A stretch of DNA of 64,000 bases from Prosapia bicincta (GCA_036971475.1 JBAIZL010000003.1:87500542-87564541), one strand, 5' to 3'. Counted from the stretch's first letter, positions 35,440-48,189 are shown. Numbers and translations are program-made. The notes: generated from the letters alone by a model not told the origin.

Positions 35440-35545
35440 AAACAACATAGGTTATTCAAATACAAGAATATTTATTAATTTATATTCAAAACTTTTCGTT
35501 GGTAAACAGTACCAACATCATCAGGAATGAAAATTACAATAATGT
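35440..35545 (-). mobile_element. half copy of palindromic family P2
   Basis: A single arm of the P2 element (ACATAGGTTATTCAAATACA onward) that ends where the centre of the palindrome would be, then continues into (AT)n. Confidence 0.75.
35484..35528 (-). ncRNA. complete hammerhead-ribozyme-like motif (P2 half copy)
   Basis: On the minus strand: stem I ATTC/GAAT, intact core CTGATGA (35524-35518), an extra T, stem II GTTGG/CCAAC, GAA, stem III with 2 bp and loop GT, and the cleavable T at 35488. Confidence 0.7.
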
Positions 35546-35650
35546 CTATATATATATATATATATTAAATATGGTGATATGTTTTCTTGTAATATAGTTA
35601 ATAAATTAAAAATATTTCAAAAACAAGAATACTTTTAATGAATATATTTA

Positions 35651-35694
35651 TTCAAAGCTTTTCGCCAATAAAATAGTATCAGCATCTGCAGGAA
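35651..35694 (-). ncRNA. decayed hammerhead motif (P1, left arm)
   Basis: On the minus strand: stem I TTC/GAA, core CTGCAGA (A6 changed to C), an extra T, stem II GCTGAT/ATTGGC, GAA, stem III AAGCTT and cleavable T. Predicted inactive because of the core change. Confidence 0.6.
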
Positions 35695-35753
35695 AATAAT
35701 TATCTAATAAAAAAAAAATATTTTTTATATAATTTTTTTATTAGATAATTATT

Positions 35754-35797
35754 TTCCTGAAGATGCTGATACTATTTTATCGGCGAAAAGCTTTGAA
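35754..35797 (+). ncRNA. complete hammerhead-ribozyme-like motif (P1, right arm)
   Basis: Stem I is TTC (35754-35756) with GAA (35795-35797). The intact core CTGAAGA (35757-35763) is followed by an extra T. Stem II is GCTGAT/ATCGGC (one G-U) with an 8-nt loop. GAA is at 35785, stem III is AAGCTT (35788-35793), and the cleavable base is T35794. Confidence 0.7.
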
Positions 35798-35844
35798 TAA
35801 ATATATCCATTAAAAGTATTCTTGTTTTTGAAATATTTTTCATT

Positions 35845-35905
<61 letters not shown>

Positions 35906-35908
<3 letters not shown>

Positions 35909-37224
35909 GCACTTATAATAAACAGATTATCTGCTGCAATGTTTGCGAATAAATATTATTTCTACAGGACTCGTAAATTTGTATTTTTTTAAAATTTCTT
36001 TATTACTCCCAATGCGATAGAATCCAACATATTCACAAGCCTTCCAGAATATTATATTGTTAGTGCAATGACTACTTTATGGTGGCGAAAAGGTATATTT
36101 TGATTCCTTAACTGTAATTGTGAAAATTTAGAACTACTTTACTTTTGCCATAAATATCTAGAATCAATTAAACTGACAAAAACTCAACTCGTCTGTAAGG
36201 AATAATTATCCAGCATTACACACTTATCTACGTTTCCATGACTAAGTCTATATATTTGAGCTTAAAATTATTACTAACTAACTATCGTCTTGGACTCTGA
36301 CGAGGATCCCGCATAGAGATCAAAGGCGTTGGTTTCATACACTTACAATAATTACACGTTCGAGTAAGTTTTATAATGACGTCACGATAAACGAATTAGC
36401 TAAATGTAGCCAAGGCGCTGTTTGGATTTTATATTTGTCATTATACTACTTAATTTGATCGAAATGTATTTCCTTTGGGAGATATTGGTAGGTTGTTTCT
36501 TCTGTGATAATGTAATAAACTGACATTTCGGGAACGATCCCCAATTAATGATTTGAATAAATTTATTTTAATTGGTGATTAGGCTCGGTTCTCGTTTGAA
36601 GTTAATGTTAATGTTTATAAATGGGGCAAAATAAGATAACAGTTGTTTTTAAATTCAAATTACTCATTTCAAAAACATTGATTCAGAATTATTATTACAA
36701 AGCATTAAAAGACTTAAAATGAACACCTTCTAACAAACAAGCAGAACAATTTGCTACAACCTAACTCTATTTTCCTTGTTTCTAAATATTTTTGTAATAT
36801 ATTTTCCCAGTATTGGGAAAATCATAATTTTTTACTTTAAATGTAAATTTTAATACATTTATGTTTGATTAATGCACGTTTAAACGAAACGCACCAAATG
36901 TTTGAAACATCCATACACAGAAATATTTTTCGGGGTGATAAAATTTGTTTCAACGACTGGAAAGACAAACCATTCAGGATATTATACAAAAAAACATCTG
37001 GCTGATGATTAAAATTGACAGGACGTATTAAAATTATGAAAGGTTTTGTTTAATGAATAAAATTTATATAAATTATAAGTTTTTAAATGTAATTTATTTT
37101 TCATACCAAATTATAATTATTTTTAATAATAAATATATAAATAATATATATTTATTTCTGTGTGTGAGTGTGTGTGTGTGTGTTTGTTTGTATGTGTGTG
37201 TGTGTGTGTGTGTGTGTTTGTTTA

Positions 37225-37260
<36 letters not shown>

Positions 37261-37717
37261 GTGCGCGCGCGCGCAACTGTAAAAGCCAGTAAATTGGGGT
37301 ATATTAAGATTTTGCGGTAAACCCTAACATTTACAAATTCTTAATGTTAAAAGTCCGAACTCTTCTATATTCATCTTTCTTTACAAATTTTGACCACATT
37401 ATGTCACCGATAAATCTTTGGTTTTGTCTCAAAGACGCAATAAACGTACCGAGATAAACTTAACTTTTTTTTTAATACCAAACCATAGGATAAATACAAA
37501 TATTTAATCTTTTGATTTGCATGTAATTCATAATAAGGATAAAGAAACAAAAATTGTTTTATTTCCAAAACACGTTTTTACTAACCGTCGTTGATGAATC
37601 TCTGCATCTCCCAAAATTTCATGCTAAAAACCCGAAAAATCATGTCTTATTTATAAAATCCTTACATTTACAAAATCATGATCTTCGATTTACCCATTTA
37701 CGAACTTATTAAGAACC

Positions 37718-37781
<64 letters not shown>

Positions 37782-38499
37782 TAGTATGTATAACATTATA
37801 ATAATTATTGCTTACGTATTAGAAAGTTAGTAACACATTTTCATTCTTTGAGGAAGTTAAATAGTAACTTGGAAATATATTTTCTTGTACATTGTATATT
37901 TCTGTTACTTTATAGTAATCCATTTAGGTGTTAAATCTAAACGTATAATACGGGACAAATAGAGTTAATATTACTTTTCATAATTACATTTTTTAAATTT
38001 CTCTGACGTAAAGCTTTTTAACATTAAAACAAATTAAATTTTTAATTAGACCTAAATTATCTGATTTAAGTTTTGTTTATAAATACTAGAAGTATATTGA
38101 ATTGTTTATAAAATTTTTATAAATAGTTCACAAATTTCGTAGTTTTTTAAATATTTTTTTGTTTTTAAAAAATTAAGGGGAAAAAATAGTTACAATTATG
38201 TTATATGTAATTTAAACATTCGTAATTCATTATTGTAACGAAAAAAATTAAAAATTAAAATTAGGAATTTAAATTAATTGCAACAAATATTTATTCATTG
38301 GAAAATTATTTTCATTTAAGGTAGTATTTATTAAATATTTACGTTATTGTGAAAAATAAATTTATAACTTGTAAAATGTTTCCGAATATTTCTTTATTGT
38401 TTAAACAGCACTGGTCTCCATTTATCACGACTTCCTGTTTACAATACCGTAGTTTTATGCATTTCGTCGACTAAACAAACTTAATTAAACAATGAGTTA
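35906..38499. other. non-coding spacer with microsatellites
   Basis: Includes (GT)n with a (GC)n end at about 37160-37275 and (AT)n at about 37722-37778. No gene recognised. Confidence 0.5.
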
Positions 38500-38650
38500 A
38501 TCTTACGTACTCCTGTCTGACATTCGGAGAAACGTTCGCGCACAAGTCCGTAACCACGACCACCGAGACACTGACGCGCTGCTTGCCAACAGCTGAGCAA
38601 CTGTTGGGGTGGCGGACATGCGCGCACGGCGTCAATTTCAATCATCAATC
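38500..38650. other. isolated GC-rich segment
   Basis: About 150 bp clearly richer in GC than its surroundings (for example CGCGCACAAGTCCG, GCGGACATGCGCGCACGGCG). It could be a promoter-proximal or 5' UTR segment. No splice-bounded open frame or core promoter motif is convincing. The adjacent frame 38776-39066 has a hydrophobic start but no ATG. Confidence 0.25.
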
Positions 38651-40154
38651 TCTAAATTTAGTACCATATTTTTTTTAATTATAGAAGGAATTTATAATAA
38701 CCTGGAGTAGTTTAACTTGGAGTCTGTGCGATAAAGGATATTCCTATTTGTGATTGCATTACAAGTTTCTGCTAGGTGGTGTATTATTGGTTTGTCAGTT
38801 ATCTGGCATTCCTAGCGGTTGTCACATTCATTTTTGGTGACGTCTTTCAGAGAACCTACATCAATCAATATTATTGCGAAAATTCTACGAAGCGCAATCA
38901 AAATACTGATTTTCCCATTTTACAAATATTTCATTATAAGTTTTGCTCTGGAATTCATAAGTCCGTTGTAAATAATACTAGAATTAAAATATTCGAGGTA
39001 GTATTTACGTTATTTTATAAATCGCAAATGAAATATTCCAGCAAAAACATGAAAATAAATAATTGAAATAAGTCACTGTGAATTAAAAACATAGTAAAAA
39101 ATAATCACATTTTTGCCTTACAATTAAAACATTTTATAAAAACGTAGAGCGACATAAAGCTTCCGCTAGTAGAAAGTGATTTCATCAGTGGGACAGTTGG
39201 AATTCACTTAGTGTAACCAAAATCTTTGTTTCATTACGTTTTACATAAATTTACGTTTACTTTTTGTTCAGCAAATAGTCGTTTTACTACGTTCAAAAGT
39301 AAAAATTTTACCTAAACACAAAATCCACTAGTTATAACCTACATTTAAGCCTAAGTTGTGAATAAGGGTAATTATATAATTAAGCAATCCAACTATCAAT
39401 TTACATTGTTTTATATAATTTTAATTTCGAAAAAATATTTTTAATGTATCTAAACATAATTTATGTTTCGAAATTAGATTTACCTGTATTATTTCGAATA
39501 ATATTTAAATTAAAGGTTTATTAAAAAAGGTGTTACTTTTTTTAAATCATAAGAATTTCTTAATAATGTTTTAGTTGGTTATCTGAATGTTACATTTATC
39601 ACTTTACCCCTTATTAACTTCTGATGGCTTAAAATAAATTAAATACACGTCACCAATCATTCGATTAATCACGACTTAGCGCCACTGCAGGACAATTAAG
39701 GTACGTGCGACTGCAGCCAGGCCGTGCGGCGCGCTCTACGAGCCCAGGTGGGGTTATTATCGGAATATCCCACCGTGCAGCAGTGTAACAGAATGTTAAG
39801 TTCCCGTTGTCTGCTAATCGTTTAGTACGCGCTTTGAATTCCCATGGATTTTACTGATTGCAACAATGCGAATGGATTTATCTAAATAACTTTAGCAATA
39901 GAGGTAAAATTAAATGTATTTTGCGTTACGAAAGATGAAACGGGAAATCGAAGAATCTATTACATAACTTGTAGTAAATCTAATGAACTCGTGAACTAGT
40001 GAATTAATCGCTTAATGAACTAGTGAGCTGAAGCGACACTAAACTGGTGATTGTAATTAGGATTAGGACACTAGTTCTGCCAATTCACATTAAATACTGT
40101 AACCCTCAAACGTCAAACATAGCTGACATTCTCTAAAATAAACTTGTTTGGCAT
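38651..40154. other. non-coding spacer with second GC-rich patch
   Basis: A second GC-rich patch lies at about 39675-39785 (GCCGTGCGGCGCGCTCTACG). No coding assignment is possible. Confidence 0.35.
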
Positions 40155-40454
40155 AAACAAAGAGTCGAGGAACACAAACAGAACACCAACTCAACATTTT
40201 ACAATGACATAAAAGAAACAGGACACAAGTACACAGACGTTTACCATAACCTAGAAATCGTACACATCAACAAGAAAAGACCCCATCTCAACACACTAGA
40301 ACAATATAAAATTTACAGACACAAAAAATAACAAAGTACAAACATATTAAACGAACAAACACAATACAGATCACACATACTCTTTGAGACTATCGAAAAC
40401 CTACGTTTAAAACGGTCACCGCTAAACCCGACATCTCCAAGCAAAAGACACTGA
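40155..40454 (+). pseudogene. Penelope-like retroelement, GIY-YIG endonuclease C-terminal fragment
   Basis: A 5'-truncated copy of the same protein type as at 17758-18543, but diverged from it. It begins KQRVEEHKQNTNSTFYNDIK, inside the endonuclease domain, and has HLNTLEQYKIYRHKK. One internal stop (TAA at about 40329) follows, then NILNEQTQYRSHILFETIE. It ends at TGA 40452-40454, which lies inside the core of a hammerhead motif. The CxxC and YIG residues are missing. Confidence 0.82.
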
Positions 40455-40491
40455 TGAAGATCGCCACATCGCGATCGAAAACGTTCTGTCT
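40446..40491 (+). ncRNA. complete hammerhead-ribozyme-like motif overlapping the PLE stop codon
   Basis: Stem I is AGACA (40446-40450) with TGTCT (40487-40491), 5 bp. The intact core CTGATGA (40451-40457) is followed by an extra A. Stem II is a perfect 6-bp GATCGC/GCGATC with loop CACATC. GAA is at 40477-40479, stem III is AACGTT (40480-40485), and the cleavable base is C40486. The ORF stop TGA is part of the core. This is the strongest individual motif in the window. Confidence 0.78.
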
Positions 40492-40851
40492 CAGTAAGTT
40501 TTAATAAATTTAAAGTTCGGATAGTCGTAAACTATTGTTTAAGTGATTAATAAGATTCACCGTACGTAATTGACTACAAAATTTAAGAGTTTTTAAAATT
40601 GTTATGAAAGTATTAACTTATACTAAGATAAACGTATTATTAGTGTAGTATAGTTTACGATCAGTATTAAATAATTGAATGCAGATAAATGGCTTATTCT
40701 TTACTCATCTTTTTACTTCTTATTTTATCAAAGATAATTATTTAATACTTGAGCTAAAAGTAAATTTTAGGGCAAATGTTATAAACTGTTTTATCTCTTT
40801 TTCCTTTTGAGGGACGTAAATCTTATGTTTATTGAGATGGAATAATTTACA

Positions 40852-40882
40852 CTGAGGAAGACGATTCGTAGTGTTGTCGAAA
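40852..40882 (+). ncRNA. hammerhead core-like motif
   Basis: The core CTGAGGA (40852-40858) is followed by an extra A, then stem II GACGA/TTGTC (one G-U) and GAA at 40879. A downstream ACA/TGT could form stem III with cleavable A40892, but stem I is poor. It lies 360 bp downstream of the PLE hammerhead and may mark a second terminal repeat. Confidence 0.45.
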
Positions 40883-41994
40883 CAAGTATGTATAAATAAT
40901 GAGGCTCGTATTCTGATGAGTTGTGACTATTGTGTACGTTTATAAAATGCCTTATAAATAGTTTATACAGATTATTAGGTTTACGTTTTGTTGTGGGATA
41001 GTAATAATTATTTGTAGCTCAGTGGTTTGCTTAGTATTTAAAATGTTTTAACGTGGCTTTTGTATTATGAGTTCACTTACTATGAAAGCCAAACATGATT
41101 AGTGCTGAACAAGAGTGGTAGGCGGGGGGTAGTTCTGCTTAAGCTGTTGTTACTCTAGTTGGTTTTTGAAACTCCATTATTTCTTGTATTTATGATTACA
41201 TAGCCATTGAAACGACATAAAGGTTGAATCTTATCCAATTTTATTAATTAGTTAATATTCAAATTTAACTATTGTTGAGTGGTTTTTGGTTTAATATTAA
41301 TTTTATTTAAAAGTAGTCATCGTAGTAATCAAGTATAGGCAAATAGTTTAATTATTCGTCAGTATAAACCTGAAGACCTCTAAGTAAATATCTACTACTG
41401 ATTTTCCTCCACTTTGACTACTGATTAAAATCTGCGCGGGAAATACTTTGAGGTTGGAATTGCATACCCCAGATCAAACGGTCGTTGCGAAAATTATGTG
41501 CTCAGTCAAACCTTGCATAAGAAGCCTTATAGGGAAATATTGTCAATTTTATACTTTTTTTTATAAATAATTATTCAATACACCATTCAAATAAATATTA
41601 AACTGTTGTTATAAAAATTGTTAGTCTATATTTATAAGGTCTTACAGAGATTCAAGATTAGGGTAAATATTAAAATAAAACAGAAATGAATACTTCATTT
41701 CAAGAATGTAGTTAACAGAAATCCATTCTTAGATGTTGAAAAAATTACTGAACACAAAACGTTTTGACAAATTTATTTGAAATCAATTCTTGTTGAGCGT
41801 CATATTTTCAAATTAATTTTGTTGAAAATTGAAAAAATTAGAATACAAGTATATAACTGTTTTAAATTATATTGAATTAATTGCATCAGATTTATTAAAA
41901 TACAAATTAATATAATTATAAACTAATAAAAATATATTGAATAATATCTTACCTTAATAATGTAAAATAGTTAAAGTAACATGACCTACGTGTT
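40883..41994. other. non-coding spacer
   Basis: No gene, RNA or repeat recognised. Confidence 0.45.
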
Positions 41995-42215
41995 AAAACA
42001 GCGGTTCTACTCTTACAATATAATACACAACATGAAATCAGCTGTTGTATGAAGTCGTATGTTATAATGTGATTAAACCTAAAATATGAGCGCGTCCCGT
42101 GACGAGTCCGTGACGGAATGAAGCGTAGCCGATCAGATGATTTTTCCCCCGTCCAAAACATGTTATAGGCTACTCAGCGAAAGGAAGTACTCGCTTCAAA
42201 AATAAACAAACAAAA
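41995..42215 (+). mobile_element. diverged second copy of the 7185-7721 MITE
   Basis: Shares ATCAGCTGTTgTATGAAgTC with the left end at 7212, followed by a CGTGACG-rich segment and GCTTCAAAAAtAAAC near 42193, in the same order as the first copy. The right inverted end was not found. Confidence 0.4.
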
Positions 42216-43185
42216 TCTATTTAAATTGCAATAAAAACCACTGGGAAACATTTTCAGTAACTTGACAACGCTCTCAACTTGATCTACCTCTGTTAACTTG
42301 AAGCTTGCTTTACATTGCTGGCAAATCTGTTAAACTAATCCTATATATCATTTAAACGCAGCAGGGTCGCAAAACAGTTGACGATTTAAGCCTCGGCGAA
42401 TAAACGTGACATGGGCGGATTTGCTTGTTAACCGTGGCACTAAACGTATGCATTGCATCTTCTCGCTGCAACGGGCACAAATATGCCATTTATGCAAACG
42501 CCGTGGTCTGGTAACGACTTTGTTTACGTTGGTTGTCGTTCTGCTGCGGCTTGGCGGATGTAAATATTTACTGTACTCGAAGTGAGTGGCGCGTATGTAA
42601 TCGTCCGTGCTGGTTCTATAGAAGGGTTTGCTGGAGCGAAATAAAATAACGTTAAATATCAATGCAGGTCAAATGTAGACTGAATGCAACAAATTGGCAA
42701 CGTTGCCATTGATTGCAAAATGTGCTGGAATGCGGGGATATATTCAAGAGAAATAATTTAAAAGGGAACAACAATGTGAAACTCGGCAAAATATTTGAAA
42801 ATCCTCGATGAAAATGTTTAGTCTAGGTCTTGAGAGAAGTTCGCTTCGTCACTTTTTATCATCAACAGAATAAGCTCATGCTTACAATAGCAGAAATAAG
42901 ATAAGATACAGACTTGGTTGATTTGCGACTCACGTATAATTTATTTATAAAATCTGGCAACGTTTCGAAAGGTTGCTTTTTTCGTCTTTGTGCCAGTTTT
43001 GCTATGATCAAATTGGAAAAAATTAATTTTTCCATATAATTTTCGAAATGTCGCTAATGATTATAAATATTATATTGACTTGCAAATCAACTGTCTTTTT
43101 ACTTTAAAATAAGAAGTTGGTCAAATTAAATCAAAAAGCAAGAATAAGACTATCAGACGGTTTTATTACTCCCACTCTAATTACT
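42216..43185. other. spacer with a moderately GC-richer patch
   Basis: 42360-42640 has a 104-codon frame on the minus strand (Arg/Thr/His-rich) with no recognisable domain, so it is not called as a gene. No transposon ends seen. Confidence 0.35.
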
Positions 43186-43189
43186 AGTG

Positions 43190-43250
43190 CAGTAGAGAAT
43201 CGATTATCCGAACTAATTGGGACAGGAAGGTGTTCGTATAACCAGACACA
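43190..43250 (+). mobile_element. solo pogo/Tigger-like transposon end
   Basis: CAGTAGAGAATCGATTATCC at 43190, followed by GAACTAATTGGGACAGG, shows the CGATTATCCGAA hallmark. No opposite end is evident nearby. Confidence 0.45.
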
Positions 43251-44689
43251 TATAAATAAAATTATTATCAATGGCTGGATAAATAAAAACACAAAAAAGC
43301 CTTCTATGTAATTATATATACCTATGTATAGCAATGTATAGGCATATAGGACTTTAATATTTTTAAATGTAAACATTAACTTTAAAATTTGTATATACAG
43401 TGCACGTAACACAGTAGTTACGTACAGTTTTACAGCAATTGTAAAAGAATAACGAGAAATAATTGCTAACACATAACCTAGGAAACGCCCTTCTGGTTAA
43501 GGATATAGGGGCATGTTATTAAGTGTTTGCGAACACGTCTTGTCTAAAGAGTGTTCTACAATTTTGTAAGGAGGATAAAAAGAGGTAGATGGAATTAAAT
43601 AAACTTTAGGACACTACATAGTAGTGATCCCGTAAAATTGAGAATACGGGGAAATTATTACATCATGTAGGCAGGTTTGCTCGACTAAAGTATACTGAAT
43701 GTAATTTAACAATTTATTCTTTTTACATCACTCACATCCTTGTCCCCACCAATCCGTCTGCCTTCTTCTCGAGTTCCCTTAAACTTCTCCCCACGTCTCC
43801 CGATCATTTAGTTTTTATTGAAATCCCTAATCTCTCTCACTACCAATGTGTTCTTTGTAAGTTCCCACAGTTTCCATCTAACGGTACACGGTTATTTTCC
43901 CAGGCTATATCGATCAGTAGATTTTCCCGTCCTAATAAGTTTGGACCCTTCTATTGTCAAATTGCCGGCACACAGTTTATAGCTTTTCCGGAAAAGGATA
44001 ATGGATGGTACCTGCTTTGTCGGCCTTACAAAACTATTTGTGTCTTTCTTTGCTAATTCTACAGATAATTATTTTAGCAACTAACTGAATTTACTCTAAA
44101 GCCTCGTACTATATGTTATAATATATATAATAGTTAACAGTAGCGTTTTCACATGTTTTATTTCCAAGAGTTTTTATTATTCATAATATAATTATAACTA
44201 CTGTATCTTTTCTATATAAAAGTTGAAAAATGAAATTATATAGGTAGTTGAATATAAAGTCTATTAAACAAAAATCAAGAGAAGGCTCGGAGATGCAAGG
44301 GAAATAATATAATACTCCAAATAATTGGAGATAAACTGGCAAAACTAGAAAAGAGGAAAATGAGGGTAACGTTTTGCACTAAAGAATTTTCCTTTCCAAG
44401 ATATTAATTGTTTTTTTCACATATAAAAGACTTTTCTCATCCATTCGTTGAAATATTTTCCAAACCAGAGCGTATCCACATAATAAAGTCTGTGTACATG
44501 TGGTCAGGTCTGTTTATAGACGCAATAAAGTTCCTATAGAAATAGAATTAACTCTGCTCGCAAAGCCGCTTGTGTCTAATGTGAATTTCAAGGTCACTAG
44601 TTAAAATCTTAAATAAATTCAATCTTCAAAGCACGACTCTAGCGAATCAAACATAAATGGATCGGAATAAAACCATGTTTTTTTTTACT
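43251..44689. other. non-coding spacer
   Basis: A pyrimidine-richer part at 43735-44040 contains no open frame that resembles a known protein. Confidence 0.4.
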
Positions 44690-44890
44690 TCTGGGTGGAT
44701 ATCGGTATTAACAAAAGACCAAAGAGACGGTGTTTATATTCCAACAAAACCACGCGCTTTTCGTCATCTCTGTTTTTATGGCGATATTTTATTGTTCCCT
44801 TTCCGTAAACGCTTTAAGAAAAATGGGTTAAAGTGATTGTCATCTCGTTTTATCGCTTTCGTTTGGACGGTATATAAAAAGAATGCTCGC
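44690..44890 (+). repeat. dispersed repeat with TATA-like box (copy 1)
   Basis: Shares ACCACG, a CATCTC-GTTTT block, GAT/ATTTTATT, TTTCCGTA, a GATTrTCATCT-type block and a terminal TATATAAAAAGAA with 60390-60550 in the same order. The TATATAAAA at about 44871 would suit a Pol II core promoter. The family is unidentified. Confidence 0.45.
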
Positions 44891-45935
44891 AACGTAAAAG
44901 TGTTTTGCGGTCGTTGCTTGTTCCTCTACGTAGATCAGAATTATTACTAAAACTTTATATTCACTATATAGCTTGGATATATTAGTTATTATAACTGCTC
45001 TTAAATTGGTTCTGTTGTTGAGCTATTACTGATACATTTTCAACAATGAATTATCATTGTTGCAACAATGAAAAATATAAATTTTTTTTAGTAGGCCTAT
45101 TGTTTTAAATACGCGTGAATAACTACATGTTGCAAGAATGCAATAGCATTGTTCTGTTTTGTTTTAATTTTACAAATTGCTCATTGTCATCGTACGTATA
45201 CAACTGGTTAAAATGTTTGGTCAGATATATAGACCTGCATAGAGATACATTTAAAGCATAGAACGCAAAATACCTCTACGATTTACATAAAAGGCAATAT
45301 ATAAATCTCCTAGTATTGGTATTCGCGGATGTTACGAGATTTATGCAAAGAAGAACAATACATTACTTTAGTATGGCTTTTGCACGTACACTTCGACCCG
45401 ATAAGAAAACATCCAAGCAAGGGCGTAGTTCAGATCTGTATAGAAAAGGCGATTTGTAGAATTGAATCTATGAATTGAAGAAAACAAAATGTTACCTTGT
45501 GATATAGTGAAAGGAAATACGCGTCGTGGAAAATGCTAATTTCTATGTTTTATTACTTTTTCTACATTGCTTAGCTTTTATTTAATTGATGCGGTTTTGT
45601 TGGTCATTACTATCGGCGAAAAGTTATAACTTTAAACTTAGTGAATTATATAACTGGTTGAAAATGGTTGCCTCTTTATGACTACGTGAGCATTTTTGTT
45701 TTTACTGATAGGTTTATATTTATAATACTTTAACATTTCTTTGCTCAATTATATATAGATTTTGTTTGATTTCACAAGAAACAATGGGCTACGATTAAAC
45801 AGCTGATTTCAACCCCGGTTTAGGGCAATGATTTTTGAGCTTCGAATCTCTATCGAACTATAAGGTACCATTATGTTACCCTATTTCTAGTACCAATGTA
45901 GCTGCCTTGGCTTGGGCTCCCGAGTATAATGTTGA

Positions 45936-46256
45936 CCACGTAACCGTGCACTTGGCCTTGAGAGATCGCAGTAGGTGGTACGGGGGGTAGAGGGTTGGTA
46001 TAAATACGTTCTTAAAAATACTATGAGGACTCTCAAAACAATGACTTGCATGAGAAGGTCGATATTAGATAAATTCGATGATAAATTAGCTTTCGTGTGA
46101 AATAACAATCTTGAAATATATGTAGATATATAGGATTCAGAAGCTGTTAATGTATAGAACATCCTGAATATGTAACACGTTTTCAGAAGTAGTAGTACAC
46201 GAGAAATCTTGTACGATCTCTCAAGGGCAAGTGCACGGTTGCATGATCCGCAATAT
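45936..46256. repeat. inverted pair of an unidentified 50-bp sequence
   Basis: AACCGTGCACTTGGCCTTGA followed by GAGATCG at about 45941-45967 is repeated in inverse at about 46213-46239 with one mismatch, and similarity continues weakly for about 25 bases on one side. The strength of the match over about 50 bp suggests a small RNA pseudogene or SINE head. I could not match it to U1-U6, 5S or a tRNA. Confidence 0.45.
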
Positions 46257-46523
46257 ACCACTGAAGCTTCTTTTCCATCTTATCGTCTTCTACAAGGGTT
46301 TCTGTCGGATAGAAACTCCCCTTTAATCACGTTACAGAGTATTTATATTGCTTATGTGCGCACACGATTCCATAATCAATCCATTTATCCCTTACACAAC
46401 TTTTACGTCCGTACACCATTCCTGTCCTTCGTTCTCAATCTTTGTTTCACGATACTGGTCATGTTGCCTAATCAAAAACACGGTCTTGAGTCAACGAAAA
46501 CAATATCATTAAAAATTGAATAA

Positions 46524-48189
46524 TATTCTTATAATTTTTCTTTTATATTCTAATTAATTTTGGTTATATTTCAAAATATAGACCAAGAAATAAAACCTCT
46601 AATTATTTTAAAAATATTTTTATATTTCGGTTCTCAATAGAAATTCTCTTCCGGAGCTAAAAATTTATTCATATTATAATCCGTCATAAACACATAAACT
46701 CATATATTTAAAAAAGGACAACAAAAAGAAAAATCCACAACATTGCATCATAAAATAGAAGTAAATGTTAGAAAGTTCAATAAAATTTTTTTTTAATTGC
46801 GCTTTAGATGGTATGCCCTTAACTGTTTTTTTAAAAATTGTAAGCTAAAAATGACTCCGTAAATGAAGTGGTACAATCTTACAGGTAAAGAATACATAGT
46901 GATTTACTTTGCTACAAACTTAAATATTGTTTTGTTTAAATTCTACTACATTGCAGAAAAATACCTACAACCGTTTTAGCCTTTACGTTTATATTTACTC
47001 GTTGTAACAAGTAAAGTTCTTACTTGTTAAATTACTGCCCAGAACACATAGTTAAATGTCAGAACAATACGGTCGTAATGAAGCCATGGTCGGTAATCAA
47101 ATTGCATGTCGGAACTTAGTTTGTTTCTTAACAATAAATTTACTAGCAACATACCTAAATAAAAACCTTCCTTCTGGATAGAGTTTGCCTAGCGTTTAAC
47201 TTTCATGAAGTATAAATATATCAATTTGAAGTCGCTGTGATTTATGACTTACAAAATATCTTGTGCACTCAAAGAGCTTGAATTGTTTTATTATAAAAAT
47301 GTTATTAGACAAATTTAAAATGTAACTTAAAGTTATGTGATCATATAAACACAGTTTTTTATTTGATCTTCTTTAAAAATCTTCACCGGAAAAACTGTGA
47401 TACAGTTACTCAGTAACTACAATTTTAAAAAATGAATTTTATTTCCTGGTAATATTAAGTGATTTTAAAACGCAACTAGTAATCTCGCATTATTTAGTAA
47501 CTACAAAAGAATCATTAAATTTAAACTCGTAAAACATCTGAATTTCTACTTGTTTTAGTTTTATAATAAAAAATAAAATTTTCGTATCGCGTTTTTGAAA
47601 GGATATTGCAGTTATTTTCAAACTTTTCATCTAAAAATCCACTGGACCCATAACTAATACATGTGCTAAGGATAACACCCAACAGTAAGGTGGATAGATT
47701 CCATAAGAAGCTTTAAAAAATATAAAATATTTTCAGCTTGAGCTTTACTTTTAAACAGTTGTTTTGGATATATTTTCAATAAAACCATTTTTCTATTTTA
47801 GTCAAATATATTTAGACAAAGTCATATTGTTACTTCTGTCTCTCTTTCATTCTTTCTCTCTCTCCCTCCCTCTCTCCTGTACATAAACTCTATAAAAGTT
47901 GTTACAAAAAAGAATTTCTCCTATCATGTATTGATTCTAATGAATAACACAAGGCAGTTATATTGCATGCAATTTTTTATAGATACAATCTTACATCGAG
48001 ATTCCTGCTGATTAATTTGCTACTCATTAAACTCAATTCTTGTCAATATATTTTTTTAAAGAGACTGTAGTAAAAAAAAACACGAAAATATTTTCTATTT
48101 AAGCTTCATTATTGAACAGTTAATTTCGATATTTTGAATAGAAGGAAACCGTTAATTACATTTAGGACCAAATATTATTCCTCATTTTT
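46524..48189. other. non-coding spacer
   Basis: No gene, RNA or transposon recognised. Confidence 0.45.

Larger units (their letters stand above)
35563..35905. mobile_element. large palindrome with two divergent hammerhead motifs (family P1, full length) and (AT)n
   Basis: Arms of about 130 bp are inverted around 35724 and share ACAAGAATACTTTTAATG and the hammerhead segment. The left outer end is AAATATGGTGATATGTTTTC (35567). (AT)n borders both sides (about 35546-35564 and 35848-35905). It is the parent form of the deleted derivatives at 16213 and 30108. Confidence 0.8.

Noticed and set aside
38776..39066. 96-codon frame with a hydrophobic N-terminal stretch
   Set aside because: Starts with GTG directly after a stop, has no ATG, and loses coding character quickly. 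Possible acceptor CTAG only.
42348..42662. 104-codon minus-strand frame in a GC-richer patch
   Set aside because: No recognisable motif, domain or splice context.
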